Shown: one piece after another, positions 56,401 to 64,000 of the stretch
Layout of the letters: the number at the start of each line of letters is the position of its first letter
Numbering within the stretch: the stretch's first letter is position 1
From: Phycicoccus sp. CSK15P-2
Lineage (GTDB): Bacteria; Actinomycetota; Actinomycetes; Actinomycetales; Dermatophilaceae
Length of the DNA: 64,000 bases
NCBI RefSeq assembly: GCF_016888005.1
Contig: NZ_JAFDVE010000004.1
Location: 54,220 to 118,219 of the forward strand
Direction of reading: 5' to 3'
Program-made: the position numbers and the translations under genes
The notes under the pieces: generated by a model
What the model was told of the DNA's origin: nothing
Databases searched by the model: none
What the model saw: the letters and a program-made list of their open reading frames with translations, nothing else

Positions 56401-57277
56401 TCACGGCGTCGTCGCGGAGGGCGAGGCGGCCGTGGAGTCGACCCCCGACGAGGTCGTGCGGGTCGTCGAGCTCGTCCTCGAGCACGCCCGCACCCGGGCC
56501 GACCGCTCCCTCGCCGTCGTGGCGCTCACCCCCACCCATCGCCGGCTCGTCCGGGACGCGTTGGGACGGGCCCTCGACGGACTCCCGGACGCCGACCTCG
56601 CGTTCTTCGACCCCGCTCGGGTCGGACGGTTCGCGCTGCGCGACGCCGACCAGGTCCAGGGCGAGGCCTGGGACGACGTCCTCATCACCGTGGGGTTCGG
56701 CAAGACCCCGCACGGCCGGGTGCTGCACCGCTTCGGGCCCATCGGGACCGAGTCCGGTCACCGCCGTCTCGCCGTCGCCCTGACCCGGGCCCGCCGCACC
56801 CTCACCGTCGTCTCGACCATCGGGGCCGACGACCTGGACCCGGACCGGCTCCGCACCCCGGGTGCCCGGATGCTCCGCGCCCTCCTCGCGCACGTCGAGG
56901 GTGTGGCGCGCGACGGCGGTCGGCCGGAGTCCCCTGCCGGGGAGGGCCGCTCGATCGTCCTCGGCGACCTCGCGCGAAGGCTGCGCGAGCAGGGCCTCGT
57001 CGTGCACGAGGACGTCGGGACCTCGGCGGTGCCCCTGGAGCTCGCGGTCGAGGACCCCGTCCGGACGGGTCGGCTACTGCTGGCGGTGGAGTCCGACGGG
57101 CCGTCCTATGCCGGTGGCGGCTCGGCCCGGGACCGTGAGCGGCTGCGTACCGAGCAGCTGCGACGCCGCGGCTGGCGGCACCTGCGGGTGTGGTCGACCG
57201 ACGTGTTCCGCGACCCGGCGCGGGACGTCGCCCGGGTCCTCGAGGCGGTCGGGGTGCGCGAGGCCCCGGGTGACTGA
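53453..57277 (+). CDS. SF1 helicase-like ATPase fused to REase_MTES_1575-type nuclease
   Basis: 1274 residues. The N-terminal third has no familiar motif. The ATPase core begins at about 310: TPPGTGATQTVANL (327-340) stands where superfamily 1 proteins have PPGTGKSQTIAN, so the Walker A lysine is an alanine. Motif II is DVVVLEEASL (near 870), motif III VVVGDPLQLPP (near 898), LTWHYRALDERL follows, and motif VI is LAVALTRARRTL (near 1110). The last 70 residues (ESDGPSYAGGGSARDRERLR and GWRHLRVWSTDVFRDP) match Vsr/MTES_1575 endonuclease-like domains. A DNA repair or defence role is possible. Overlaps the next small gene by eight bases. Confidence 0.82.
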   Translation: MRASGSAREAPPRGGGSQGDAVPEDQGRGGHLSIAPDPAEVRAERVAEAKARWTDHLVELGGPNTLLWYRDLPAGTLDLSSSHLGTRNSLLGGATVRLTELVREPAALDDARRRADRVHAAATELEAGHGIRTTFLGIGTASWTVVLANGTVVPREPAAPVLLRACRLRPADARHRDWVLEPGTDLEVNPALVQYLTTEHGIGLDTARLEALATATGGVDPYPVFAALAQACSAVPDFAVTPRVVLSTFPYYKAPLVADLGTATDLAGDDVVAALAGYGDALPAVTVGPDTAGLTDEPGRGCVLEADPAQRDAVEAVRAGSHLSLVTPPGTGATQTVANLVSALAADGKRVLLVSPTRASLRGVTDRLDEVGLADLVLDLPDGGHGRSAVVDALLGSLDRVLADPSGGPDTGRGSSGLGRDTAEAARVLDTHVAALHGRRDPWDTTLYEVQEEVSRHARLDVPPRSRVRVSGAVLARLDRATLDEAVEALTSLAEHSAWDGDGVDDPWFAATLRTTEEAEEAAARVERLSRGGVEDARSTFADVFRGIHLPEHPTVLDWHRVLSTVGQVRDTLETFRPEIFDIPLGDLVAATASASVRRELGSDLGMAERWRIRRQARSLLRPGRPPADLHAALVEAQEQRHAWRELAGSGGRPEIPVELDRAQAAHDQLLDDLTWLDARLPVGEDERRLVDVDLRTVGQWVDELAAARTRLTAAPRVRVALDRVELLGLGELVADLRARRVPADRVATELRWVWWCSVADEISSHDPRVLEHDGAALTEAVLALREADDEARASRAPAVRAAVAARVQDVRRTAPAQETELRAQGGRATRPDPLPDLLRRMPDLLTALRPCWAMSPLSVPSVVPPGAWFDVVVLEEASLIAPAEAVAALTRASQVVVVGDPLQLPPAPFVVSAGADAPEDSGEGSVLDALGGALPARRLTWHYRALDERLVAFADAELYDGALVTFPGTESGPVVRHVAVDGHGVVAEGEAAVESTPDEVVRVVELVLEHARTRADRSLAVVALTPTHRRLVRDALGRALDGLPDADLAFFDPARVGRFALRDADQVQGEAWDDVLITVGFGKTPHGRVLHRFGPIGTESGHRRLAVALTRARRTLTVVSTIGADDLDPDRLRTPGARMLRALLAHVEGVARDGGRPESPAGEGRSIVLGDLARRLREQGLVVHEDVGTSAVPLELAVEDPVRTGRLLLAVESDGPSYAGGGSARDRERLRTEQLRRRGWRHLRVWSTDVFRDPARDVARVLEAVGVREAPGD

Positions 57278-57467
57278 CGCCGCCGACGCCGCCGACGAGC
57301 CGCCGCGCAGGACACGTCGGCGGCCACGGAGGGCCGTGCGGCCCGCGACGAACCCCCGCACCGACGACAGCCCGGACCTCGCGGACCACCCGCGCGACGC
57401 CGACACCCCGGACGAGCCGCAGCACGACCGGTGGCTGCGCGAGCAGCGCCCGCCGCACTGGGAGTGA
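57270..57467 (+). CDS. Small conserved-type protein ending RPPHW
   Basis: 65 residues from GTG 57270, overlapping the helicase stop by eight bases. N-terminal acidic then arginine-rich stretch ([15 protein letters not shown]), acidic middle, and a C-terminal DRWLREQRPPHWE. The last motif recurs in many actinobacterial hypothetical proteins as far as I recall. The charge pattern suggests nucleic-acid or protein contact; the coupling suggests partnership with the helicase. Confidence 0.6.
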   Translation: MTDAADAADEPPRRTRRRPRRAVRPATNPRTDDSPDLADHPRDADTPDEPQHDRWLREQRPPHWE

Positions 57468-57540
57468 GCCGGAACGCGTCCGGGGTGGCGGCCGAGGTGG
57501 CTGTGGGCCCCGGACGCGCTGTCGGCGGTGGTGGAACCGG

Positions 57541-57909
57541 TCAGGCGCGACCGGCGCGGAGCTCGTCGCGGATCTCCTTGAGGAGCTCGGTGTTGGGGTC
57601 GATCGTCTCGGCCTCCGGCTCCTTCGGGAAGAGCCGCGCCTGCGCCGCGGCGTACGGCTTGACGATGAAGAAGTAGACGACGAACGCGAGGATGAGGAAC
57701 GCGACGAGAGCGGTGATGAACGGGCCGACGCTCGTGAACCCGCCCGGCTGCCAGTCGTCGAAGTTCGGTGCGCCGCCGGCCTTGGCCAGCCCCTCGATGA
57801 TCACCTCGGTGAACGCGGTCACCACGGTGGCGAACGCCGCGCCGATGATGAAGGCGACGGCGAGCTCGACGAGGTTGCCCCGCATGATGAAGTCCTTGAA
57901 GCCCTGCAT
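57541..57909 (-). CDS. mscL: Large-conductance mechanosensitive channel MscL
   Basis: 122 residues. The N-terminal amphipathic helix and TM1 MQGFKDFIMRGNLVELAVAF, the loop, TM2 FLILAFVVYFFIVKPYAAAQ, and a charged C-terminal bundle ELLKEIRDEL are all standard. ATG 57909 has GGAAGGA upstream. Pentameric inner membrane safety valve against hypo-osmotic shock. Confidence 0.95.
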   Translation of the reverse strand: MQGFKDFIMRGNLVELAVAFIIGAAFATVVTAFTEVIIEGLAKAGGAPNFDDWQPGGFTSVGPFITALVAFLILAFVVYFFIVKPYAAAQARLFPKEPEAETIDPNTELLKEIRDELRAGRA

Positions 57910-58031
57910 GGGTCTGTCCTTCCGATGAGTGAGCCGATCGACCCCGAGAGTAGAGCCATCGCGCCGTGTCGTCGCGCGCAGCGACGGTCGGATCACGCTG
58001 CCGTGCACCCTTGGGCGGCCCGACACCGCGG

Positions 58032-58730
58032 TCATCCGCGCTCCGCGGTCTCCGCCCGCGGCTCGGACACCGCCGTGACCAGCAGGTTGACGAGAGGTGC
58101 ACCGTCCAGCCCCCCGTGCTGGGCCAGGACCCCTTCGGCCGCATCCGGGGGCAGCGCGAGCAGCAGCCCGCGGGCGGCCGAGGACGCGGCGAGGTCGGTC
58201 ACCCCGGTGTCCGCGACGGGGTCGACGGCGAGGACCCGGGCGTCCCGCGCGAGGGCCGGGCCGCCGGTGCCGGGGAACACGGTGACCCGGTGGCCGGGTG
58301 CGACGACGTCCGCCGACCCGGGGTCGGCGACGAGCACGTGCAGGGCGACGGCGCCCGGCTCGAGGCCGTCGGCGGGGCTGCGCGGCACGAGACGGGTGCT
58401 GGTCACGACCTCTCCCGGGGCCAGGCCGGACCCGACCCGGCGCCCCACGACCTCGGCCGTGTCGGTGGCGGCACCCGGTGGAGCCGCCGGCACGACGACC
58501 CGTGCGGTGCGCACGTCGCCCGGACCGAGGACCGCGCCGGCCGGGACGTGCACCGTGGCCTGGACGACCGCCACCGTCGGCGCGGGCGGCGGGCGCACCT
58601 CGCGGGTGAGGAGCAGGACGGCCGCGGCGACGCACGCCGCGGCCAGTGCGCGGCGCAGGACACTGCGCCGCCATCGGGCGCGTCGTCCCGGGCCGGCGAC
58701 GGCCGCGACGGGGGCGGGGAGTGTGGGCAC
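58032..58730 (-). CDS. SAF-domain protein (CpaB/RcpC-like)
   Basis: 232 residues: basic head, one membrane helix (ALAAACVAAAVLLLTREV), then an external SAF domain (about 50-115) with VHVPAGAVLGPGDVRTARV and VGRRVGSGLAPGEVVTSTRLV, followed by a segment similar to pilus assembly CpaB. No other pilus genes are adjacent, and it is a common orphan in actinobacteria next to mscL and fmdB. Confidence 0.8.
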   Translation of the reverse strand: MPTLPAPVAAVAGPGRRARWRRSVLRRALAAACVAAAVLLLTREVRPPPAPTVAVVQATVHVPAGAVLGPGDVRTARVVVPAAPPGAATDTAEVVGRRVGSGLAPGEVVTSTRLVPRSPADGLEPGAVALHVLVADPGSADVVAPGHRVTVFPGTGGPALARDARVLAVDPVADTGVTDLAASSAARGLLLALPPDAAEGVLAQHGGLDGAPLVNLLVTAVSEPRAETAERG

Positions 58731-58768
58731 GTCCCGACGCTAGGCCGGGTAGGACTCCTACGAGCCGG

Positions 58769-59137
58769 TCAGCTCGAGGTTGTGGACGACGCGGAGCCAG
58801 CGGAGGAGCCTGTGGACGACGGGGCCGAGCCGGACCCGGCCGTGGAACCGGACGTCGAGCCGTTCGACCCCGAGCCGCTCGAGCCGGACGAGCCGGACGA
58901 GCCGCCGCTGCCGGACGACGAGCCGGAGCCGTCGGTCCCCGCGGACCCCGACGACGAGCCGTCGCGCGAGTCGGTGCGGTAGAAGCCGCCGCCCTTGAAG
59001 ACGATCCCGACCGCGTTGAACAGCTTGCGCAGGCGACCCCCGCACTCGGGGCAGACGGTGAGCGAGTCGTCGCTGAAGGACTGGACGACCTCGAAGCGGT
59101 GGTCGCACTCGGTGCACGCGTAGGCGTACGTGGGCAC
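58769..59137 (-). CDS. FmdB-type zinc ribbon protein with Ser/Gly tail
   Basis: 122 residues from GTG 59137 (GAGGAGG ribosome site). The first 60 residues are the FmdB zinc ribbon: YAYACTECDHRFEV and LTVCPECGGRLRKLFNAVG with four cysteines, ending KGGGFYRTD. The rest is a low-complexity tail of S and G with scattered D, T and N. Function of the family is unclear (putative regulator or zinc-binding adaptor). Confidence 0.88.
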   Translation of the reverse strand: MPTYAYACTECDHRFEVVQSFSDDSLTVCPECGGRLRKLFNAVGIVFKGGGFYRTDSRDGSSSGSAGTDGSGSSSGSGGSSGSSGSSGSGSNGSTSGSTAGSGSAPSSTGSSAGSASSTTSS

Positions 59138-59404
59138 GCTGGCCTCCTCGGGAGGGACATCGGGGCGCCGCCGGGCCCGAGGTGCTGCGGGATGCGGCGG
59201 CGCGATCGGCGTCCAGGATACGTGAGTCGCGTGGGGGTCACGGACGCCCCGAGGACGCCGCGACCGGGATGCGCAGTGCGGATCGGGCCGGTGGTGGTGC
59301 CTGCACGAGCGACTTCGGGGTGGTGTCAAGAGAATCTTAAAAAGTTCGCAAAAATCCTGGTCCGCTCCTTGTCACGGGCCGTCGATCAGCGGAAGACTAC
59401 CAGC

Positions 59405-59425
59405 AGTTAGTAAAGAGTACTAACT
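59405..59425. promoter_or_regulatory. Palindrome in the chitinase promoter region
   Basis: AGTTAGTA and TACTAACT are perfect complements with a five-base spacer, 36 bases ahead of the chitinase start. The 323 bases between 59138 and 59460 contain otherwise only an AT-rich stretch (59325-59360), unusual for this genome, that may carry the promoter. Confidence 0.55.
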
Positions 59426-59460
59426 AATTTGGCAGGGAAACAGCAGGGAAAGAGGTACCG

Positions 59461-60945
<1,485 letters not shown>

Positions 60946-60950
60946 CGGCT

Positions 60951-60986
60951 ACGGCCCGGGCGTCGTCTCTGTGGCGCCCGGGCCGT
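60951..60986 (+). terminator. Hairpin after chitinase gene
   Basis: ACGGCCCGGGCG and its exact complement with a 12-base loop, five bases past the stop codon. Confidence 0.75.
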
Positions 60987-61047
60987 CGTCGTCCCTCGAA
61001 CCCAGTTACCCATCACCCCGACGCTTTCGACGAAGGAGTCGACCTCT

Positions 61048-62679
61048 ATGTCAGCAGTCCCCCGCCGCGTGAGCACCCTGCTCGCGGCGCTCACCTCACT
61101 CTTCCTGCTCCTCGGCCTCGCGGCCGCTCCCGCCGCGACGGCCGTCGGCCCGGACCGCCTCCCGATGACGATCAGCAACTCCACGGGCCGCGGCGGGTCG
61201 CTGCACCTGTACGTCATCGGCATCGACCTCGGTAGCGGCCGTCTCGGCTACGTGGACGCCGGCGGCGCCTTCCACGCCTGGCCGGCCGGCTCCAACCCGC
61301 CCTCGCCCGCGCCGGACGTCTCCATCGGCGGCGCCGGCAACGGCGGCTCCACGACGCTCCAGGTGCCCCGCAACTTCAGCGGGAGGGTCTACTTCTCGCT
61401 CGGGGAGAAGCTGAAGTTCTTCCTCACCCCCGACGGCCTGGTCCAGCCCGCGCCGTGGAACTCGAGCGACCCGAACCACGACATCCTCTTCGACTGGAGC
61501 GAGTTCACGTACAACGACTCCGGTCTGTGGCTGAACAGCAGCCAGGTCGACATGTTCGCGATGCCGCACGAGGTCTCCGTGACCGGGGCGAGTGGGCAGA
61601 AGAAGTCCACCGGGCTCATCGTCGACGACGGGCGCACCAAGGTCATCGACGGCATCAAGGCCCAGTCCGCGTGGGCCCGCACCGTGGTCACCCGCGGTGA
61701 CGGCACGGTGCTCCGGGTGCTCTCCCCGGGCAAGGCCGTGGGCGCCGGGCTGCTGGACGCTCACTACCTCGACGCCTACATCAACCAGGCCTGGGGCGCG
61801 TACAGCAGCAAGACGCTCACCGTGCAGCCCTTCGGTGACCGCCCGGACGTCAAGTACTACGGCCGCACCTCCGGCTCGACGATGAACTTCACGAACGGGT
61901 CGGGCACGCAGGTCGCGTCCTTCAACAAGCCGAGCAACAGCAGCGTCTGGGGCTGTGACGGCGACCTCCCCTCGCCCAACGACCAGGTCGTCGGACCCAT
62001 CTCGCGGACGCTCTGCGCCGCGCTGACCCGGGGCACCCTCGGCACCATCGACACCCAGCCGAGCACCGACGCCTCGCAGTTCTACAAGAACTCCGCGCCG
62101 AACCACTACGCTCGGCTGGTCCACGCGAACATGGCGGACGGCAAGGCCTACGCGTTCGCGTACGACGACGTGGGCAACTTCGAGTCGCTCGTGCACGACG
62201 GCGACCCGCGCTCTGCCGGCATCACCCTGAGCCCGTTCACCGGCCCCAGCGGCGGTGGCGGCGGTGGTGGCGGTAACCCGCCGCCTCCGTCCGGTGGTGG
62301 CGTGGCGGTTGTGAGCGACTGGAACGGGAAGTGCCTGGACGTGCCGAACCGTCAGTTCAACGACGGTCAGCGGGTGCAGATGTACACGTGCAACCAGACG
62401 GTCGCGCAGAAGTGGACCTTCGCGAACGGGCGGGTCGAGTCGAGCAACGGCAAGTGCCTGGACGTGGCCGGTGGTGCTACGGCCGACGGGACTCCGGTCC
62501 AGATCGCGAACTGCTCGTCGAACGCGGCGCAGAAGTGGGTGCTCTCGAGTGCGGGTGACCTGGTCAACCCGCAGGCGAACAAGTGCCTGGACATCAAGGA
62601 CTGGGTCAACAACAACGGGGCCCAGCTGCAGATCTGGACCTGTGCCGGGTCCGCCAACCAGAAGTGGCACAAGGGATGA
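61048..62679 (+). CDS. Secreted GH64 beta-1,3-glucanase with ricin-type lectin
   Basis: 543 residues. Signal peptide (about 1-32), a GH64 thaumatin-like catalytic domain (about 35-395) with GRVYFSLGEKLKFFL, LFDWSEFTYND and VDMFAMPHEV, a glycine and proline linker, and a C-terminal ricin-B (CBM13) trefoil with three QKW repeats (QKWTF, QKWVL, QKWHK). GH64 enzymes release pentasaccharides from beta-1,3-glucan such as fungal walls. Start ATG 61048. Eleven bases separate it from the GH16 gene. The lectin DNA is repeated almost exactly there. Confidence 0.9.
   Translation: MSAVPRRVSTLLAALTSLFLLLGLAAAPAATAVGPDRLPMTISNSTGRGGSLHLYVIGIDLGSGRLGYVDAGGAFHAWPAGSNPPSPAPDVSIGGAGNGGSTTLQVPRNFSGRVYFSLGEKLKFFLTPDGLVQPAPWNSSDPNHDILFDWSEFTYNDSGLWLNSSQVDMFAMPHEVSVTGASGQKKSTGLIVDDGRTKVIDGIKAQSAWARTVVTRGDGTVLRVLSPGKAVGAGLLDAHYLDAYINQAWGAYSSKTLTVQPFGDRPDVKYYGRTSGSTMNFTNGSGTQVASFNKPSNSSVWGCDGDLPSPNDQVVGPISRTLCAALTRGTLGTIDTQPSTDASQFYKNSAPNHYARLVHANMADGKAYAFAYDDVGNFESLVHDGDPRSAGITLSPFTGPSGGGGGGGGNPPPPSGGGVAVVSDWNGKCLDVPNRQFNDGQRVQMYTCNQTVAQKWTFANGRVESSNGKCLDVAGGATADGTPVQIANCSSNAAQKWVLSSAGDLVNPQANKCLDIKDWVNNNGAQLQIWTCAGSANQKWHKG
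62263..62642 (+). repeat. Ricin-lectin repeat, copy 1
   Basis: About 380 bases nearly identical to 63621-64000 at a constant offset of 1358 bases; I saw only two differences, both within the first 60 bases. Covers the Gly/Pro linker and lectin module of the GH64 protein. Confidence 0.9.
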
Positions 62680-62690
62680 GGGGCGTACGG

Positions 62691-64000
62691 ATGAGAACAG
62701 CACGGCTCTGGCGGGCGATGCCCCGCCTCCTCCTCATCGCGTCGGTCGCCGTCGCGGGTCACCTCGTCACTGCCGGGGATGTCGAGGCGGCTCCGACGCC
62801 CGACGGCTGGACCCAGGTCTGGGCCGAGGACTTCGACGGTGCCGCAGGCGCCCCGCCGGACGCGTCCCGGTGGATCGTCGACACCGGGACGAGCTACCCC
62901 GGCGGCCCGGCCAACTGGGGCACCGGTGAGAAGCAGGTCTACACCTCGAGCCCGTCCAACCTCGGGCTCGACGGCGGTGGCAACCTGAAGATCACCGCGC
63001 TGCGCGACAGCGGCGGCACCTGGACGAGCGCTCGGATCGAGTCCCGGCGCAGCAACCTCAAGCCTGCCGACGGTGGCGTGCTGCGCATCGAGGGGCGGAT
63101 CCGGATGCCGAACGTCACCGGTGCCGCGGCCGCGGGCTACTGGCCGGCGTTCTGGACGCTGGGCTCGCCCTACCGCGGCAACTACCAGAACTGGCCGGGC
63201 ATCGGCGAGTTCGACATCATGGAGAACGTCAACGGCATCAACACCGTCTGGGGCGTGCTGCACTGCGGCACGGCCCCGAACGGCCCGTGCAACGAGTTCG
63301 AGGGTCTCGGTGGCAGCCGCACCTGTCCCGGCGCTGCGTGCCAGGGCAACTTCCACACCTATGCGGTCGAGTGGGACCGCAGCACGAGCCCGAACGAGCT
63401 GCGCTGGTACGTCGACGGCCAGCAGTTCCATCGGGTCACCGCCGACCAGGTCGGCTCGTCCGCGTGGTCCCAGATGACCAGTCACGAGGGCTACTTCGTG
63501 CTGCTCAACCTCGCGATGGGCGGGTCCTTCCCCGACGCGGTCCAGGGGTCGGCCACGCCGACGTCCGCGACCCAGCCGGGGCACTACATGCTCGTCGACT
63601 ACGTCGCGGCCTACACCCGTGGCGGTGGCGGTAACCCGCCGCCTCCGTCCGGTGGTGGCGTGGCGGTCGTGAGCGACTGGAACGGGAAGTGCCTGGACGT
63701 GCCGAACCGTCAGTTCAACGACGGTCAGCGGGTGCAGATGTACACGTGCAACCAGACGGTCGCGCAGAAGTGGACCTTCGCGAACGGGCGGGTCGAGTCG
63801 AGCAACGGCAAGTGCCTGGACGTGGCCGGTGGTGCTACGGCCGACGGGACTCCGGTCCAGATCGCGAACTGCTCGTCGAACGCGGCGCAGAAGTGGGTGC
63901 TCTCGAGTGCGGGTGACCTGGTCAACCCGCAGGCGAACAAGTGCCTGGACATCAAGGACTGGGTCAACAACAACGGGGCCCAGCTGCAGATCTGGACCTG
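62691..64000 (+). CDS. Secreted GH16 beta-1,3-glucanase with ricin-type lectin, cut by window end
   Basis: 436 residues visible from ATG 62691; runs off the window. Signal peptide (about 1-33), GH16 domain (about 38-310) with the catalytic motif GEFDIMENV (nucleophile E173, D175, acid/base E178), and the same linker plus ricin-B lectin as the preceding GH64 protein. Hydrolyses laminarin-type glucans. The start is followed by MRTARLWRAMPRLLLIASVA, a typical signal. Co-transcribed with GH64, so both act on the same wall material. Confidence 0.92.
   Translation, partial: MRTARLWRAMPRLLLIASVAVAGHLVTAGDVEAAPTPDGWTQVWAEDFDGAAGAPPDASRWIVDTGTSYPGGPANWGTGEKQVYTSSPSNLGLDGGGNLKITALRDSGGTWTSARIESRRSNLKPADGGVLRIEGRIRMPNVTGAAAAGYWPAFWTLGSPYRGNYQNWPGIGEFDIMENVNGINTVWGVLHCGTAPNGPCNEFEGLGGSRTCPGAACQGNFHTYAVEWDRSTSPNELRWYVDGQQFHRVTADQVGSSAWSQMTSHEGYFVLLNLAMGGSFPDAVQGSATPTSATQPGHYMLVDYVAAYTRGGGGNPPPPSGGGVAVVSDWNGKCLDVPNRQFNDGQRVQMYTCNQTVAQKWTFANGRVESSNGKCLDVAGGATADGTPVQIANCSSNAAQKWVLSSAGDLVNPQANKCLDIKDWVNNNGAQLQIWT
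63621..64000 (+). repeat. Ricin-lectin repeat, copy 2 (continues past window)
   Basis: Second copy, in the GH16 gene. Synonymous sites are also identical over more than 300 bases, so the copies were made identical recently by duplication or gene conversion, or the assembler merged them. Confidence 0.9.

Overview
The window is very GC-rich, with dense short operons, many GTG starts and SD-less starts preceded by TANNNT boxes. DtxR/IdeR, an ECF42-type sigma factor with its DGPF partner, DUF3027, DUF2530, FmdB and DUF2339 genes, and a c-di-AMP (ydaO) riboswitch before a wall hydrolase all point to a high-GC actinobacterium. I would guess an Intrasporangiaceae/Dermatophilaceae-type soil or sludge organism, but the exact genus is inference.

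Layout. 1-9.5 kb: NUDIX end, HD hydrolase, frameshifted ECF42 sigma with its DGPF partner, DUF2339 membrane protein, HtrA-like protease and a TrcRS-like two-component pair. 9.5-24 kb: a core metabolic block (HMG-CoA lyase, MFS, Csp, DUF3027, DUF2530, NCS2 purine permease, MarR-MFS, SerC, citrate synthase, NYN/OST-HTH, MFS, PdxH). The end of serC is destroyed by a homopolymer G/C tract that looks like an assembly fault. 24-30 kb: SDR with hotdog protein, MFS with an IdeR-type repressor, then two secreted wall-associated proteins, the second behind a c-di-AMP riboswitch. 30-34 kb: a translationally coupled operon of MASE1-GGDEF-EAL protein, BcsA/PgaC-like glycosyltransferase and a small membrane protein, probably a c-di-GMP-linked exopolysaccharide module. 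34-49 kb is accessory and scarred: macro domain, PA2169-like protein, an ArsR remnant, a DUF3105-DUF305 operon behind a CsoR/RicR-type palindrome, TetR, a flavin monooxygenase, two related ABC exporters (one inserted between its probable sensor kinase and response regulator), DeoR beside a GH42 remnant, and a chimeric acyltransferase/glycosyltransferase pseudogene, ending at tRNA-Arg(CCT). 49-59 kb: coiled-coil protein, MFS, aldo/keto reductase with AraC, a 1274-residue helicase-nuclease with a degenerate Walker A, MscL, SAF protein and FmdB. 59-64 kb: a secreted chitin/beta-glucan degrading set (GH18, GH64, GH16) in which GH64 and GH16 carry an almost identical ricin-type lectin module at DNA level.

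Functional themes are cell envelope and signalling (HtrA, HK/RR, c-di-AMP and c-di-GMP), metal homeostasis (IdeR, copper-type operator), drug or solvent resistance modules (MFS/MarR, TetR/monooxygenase/ABC, HK-ABC-RR) and polysaccharide degradation. At least five genes are broken or truncated, most of them in the 35-49 kb segment, which suggests recent rearrangement there.
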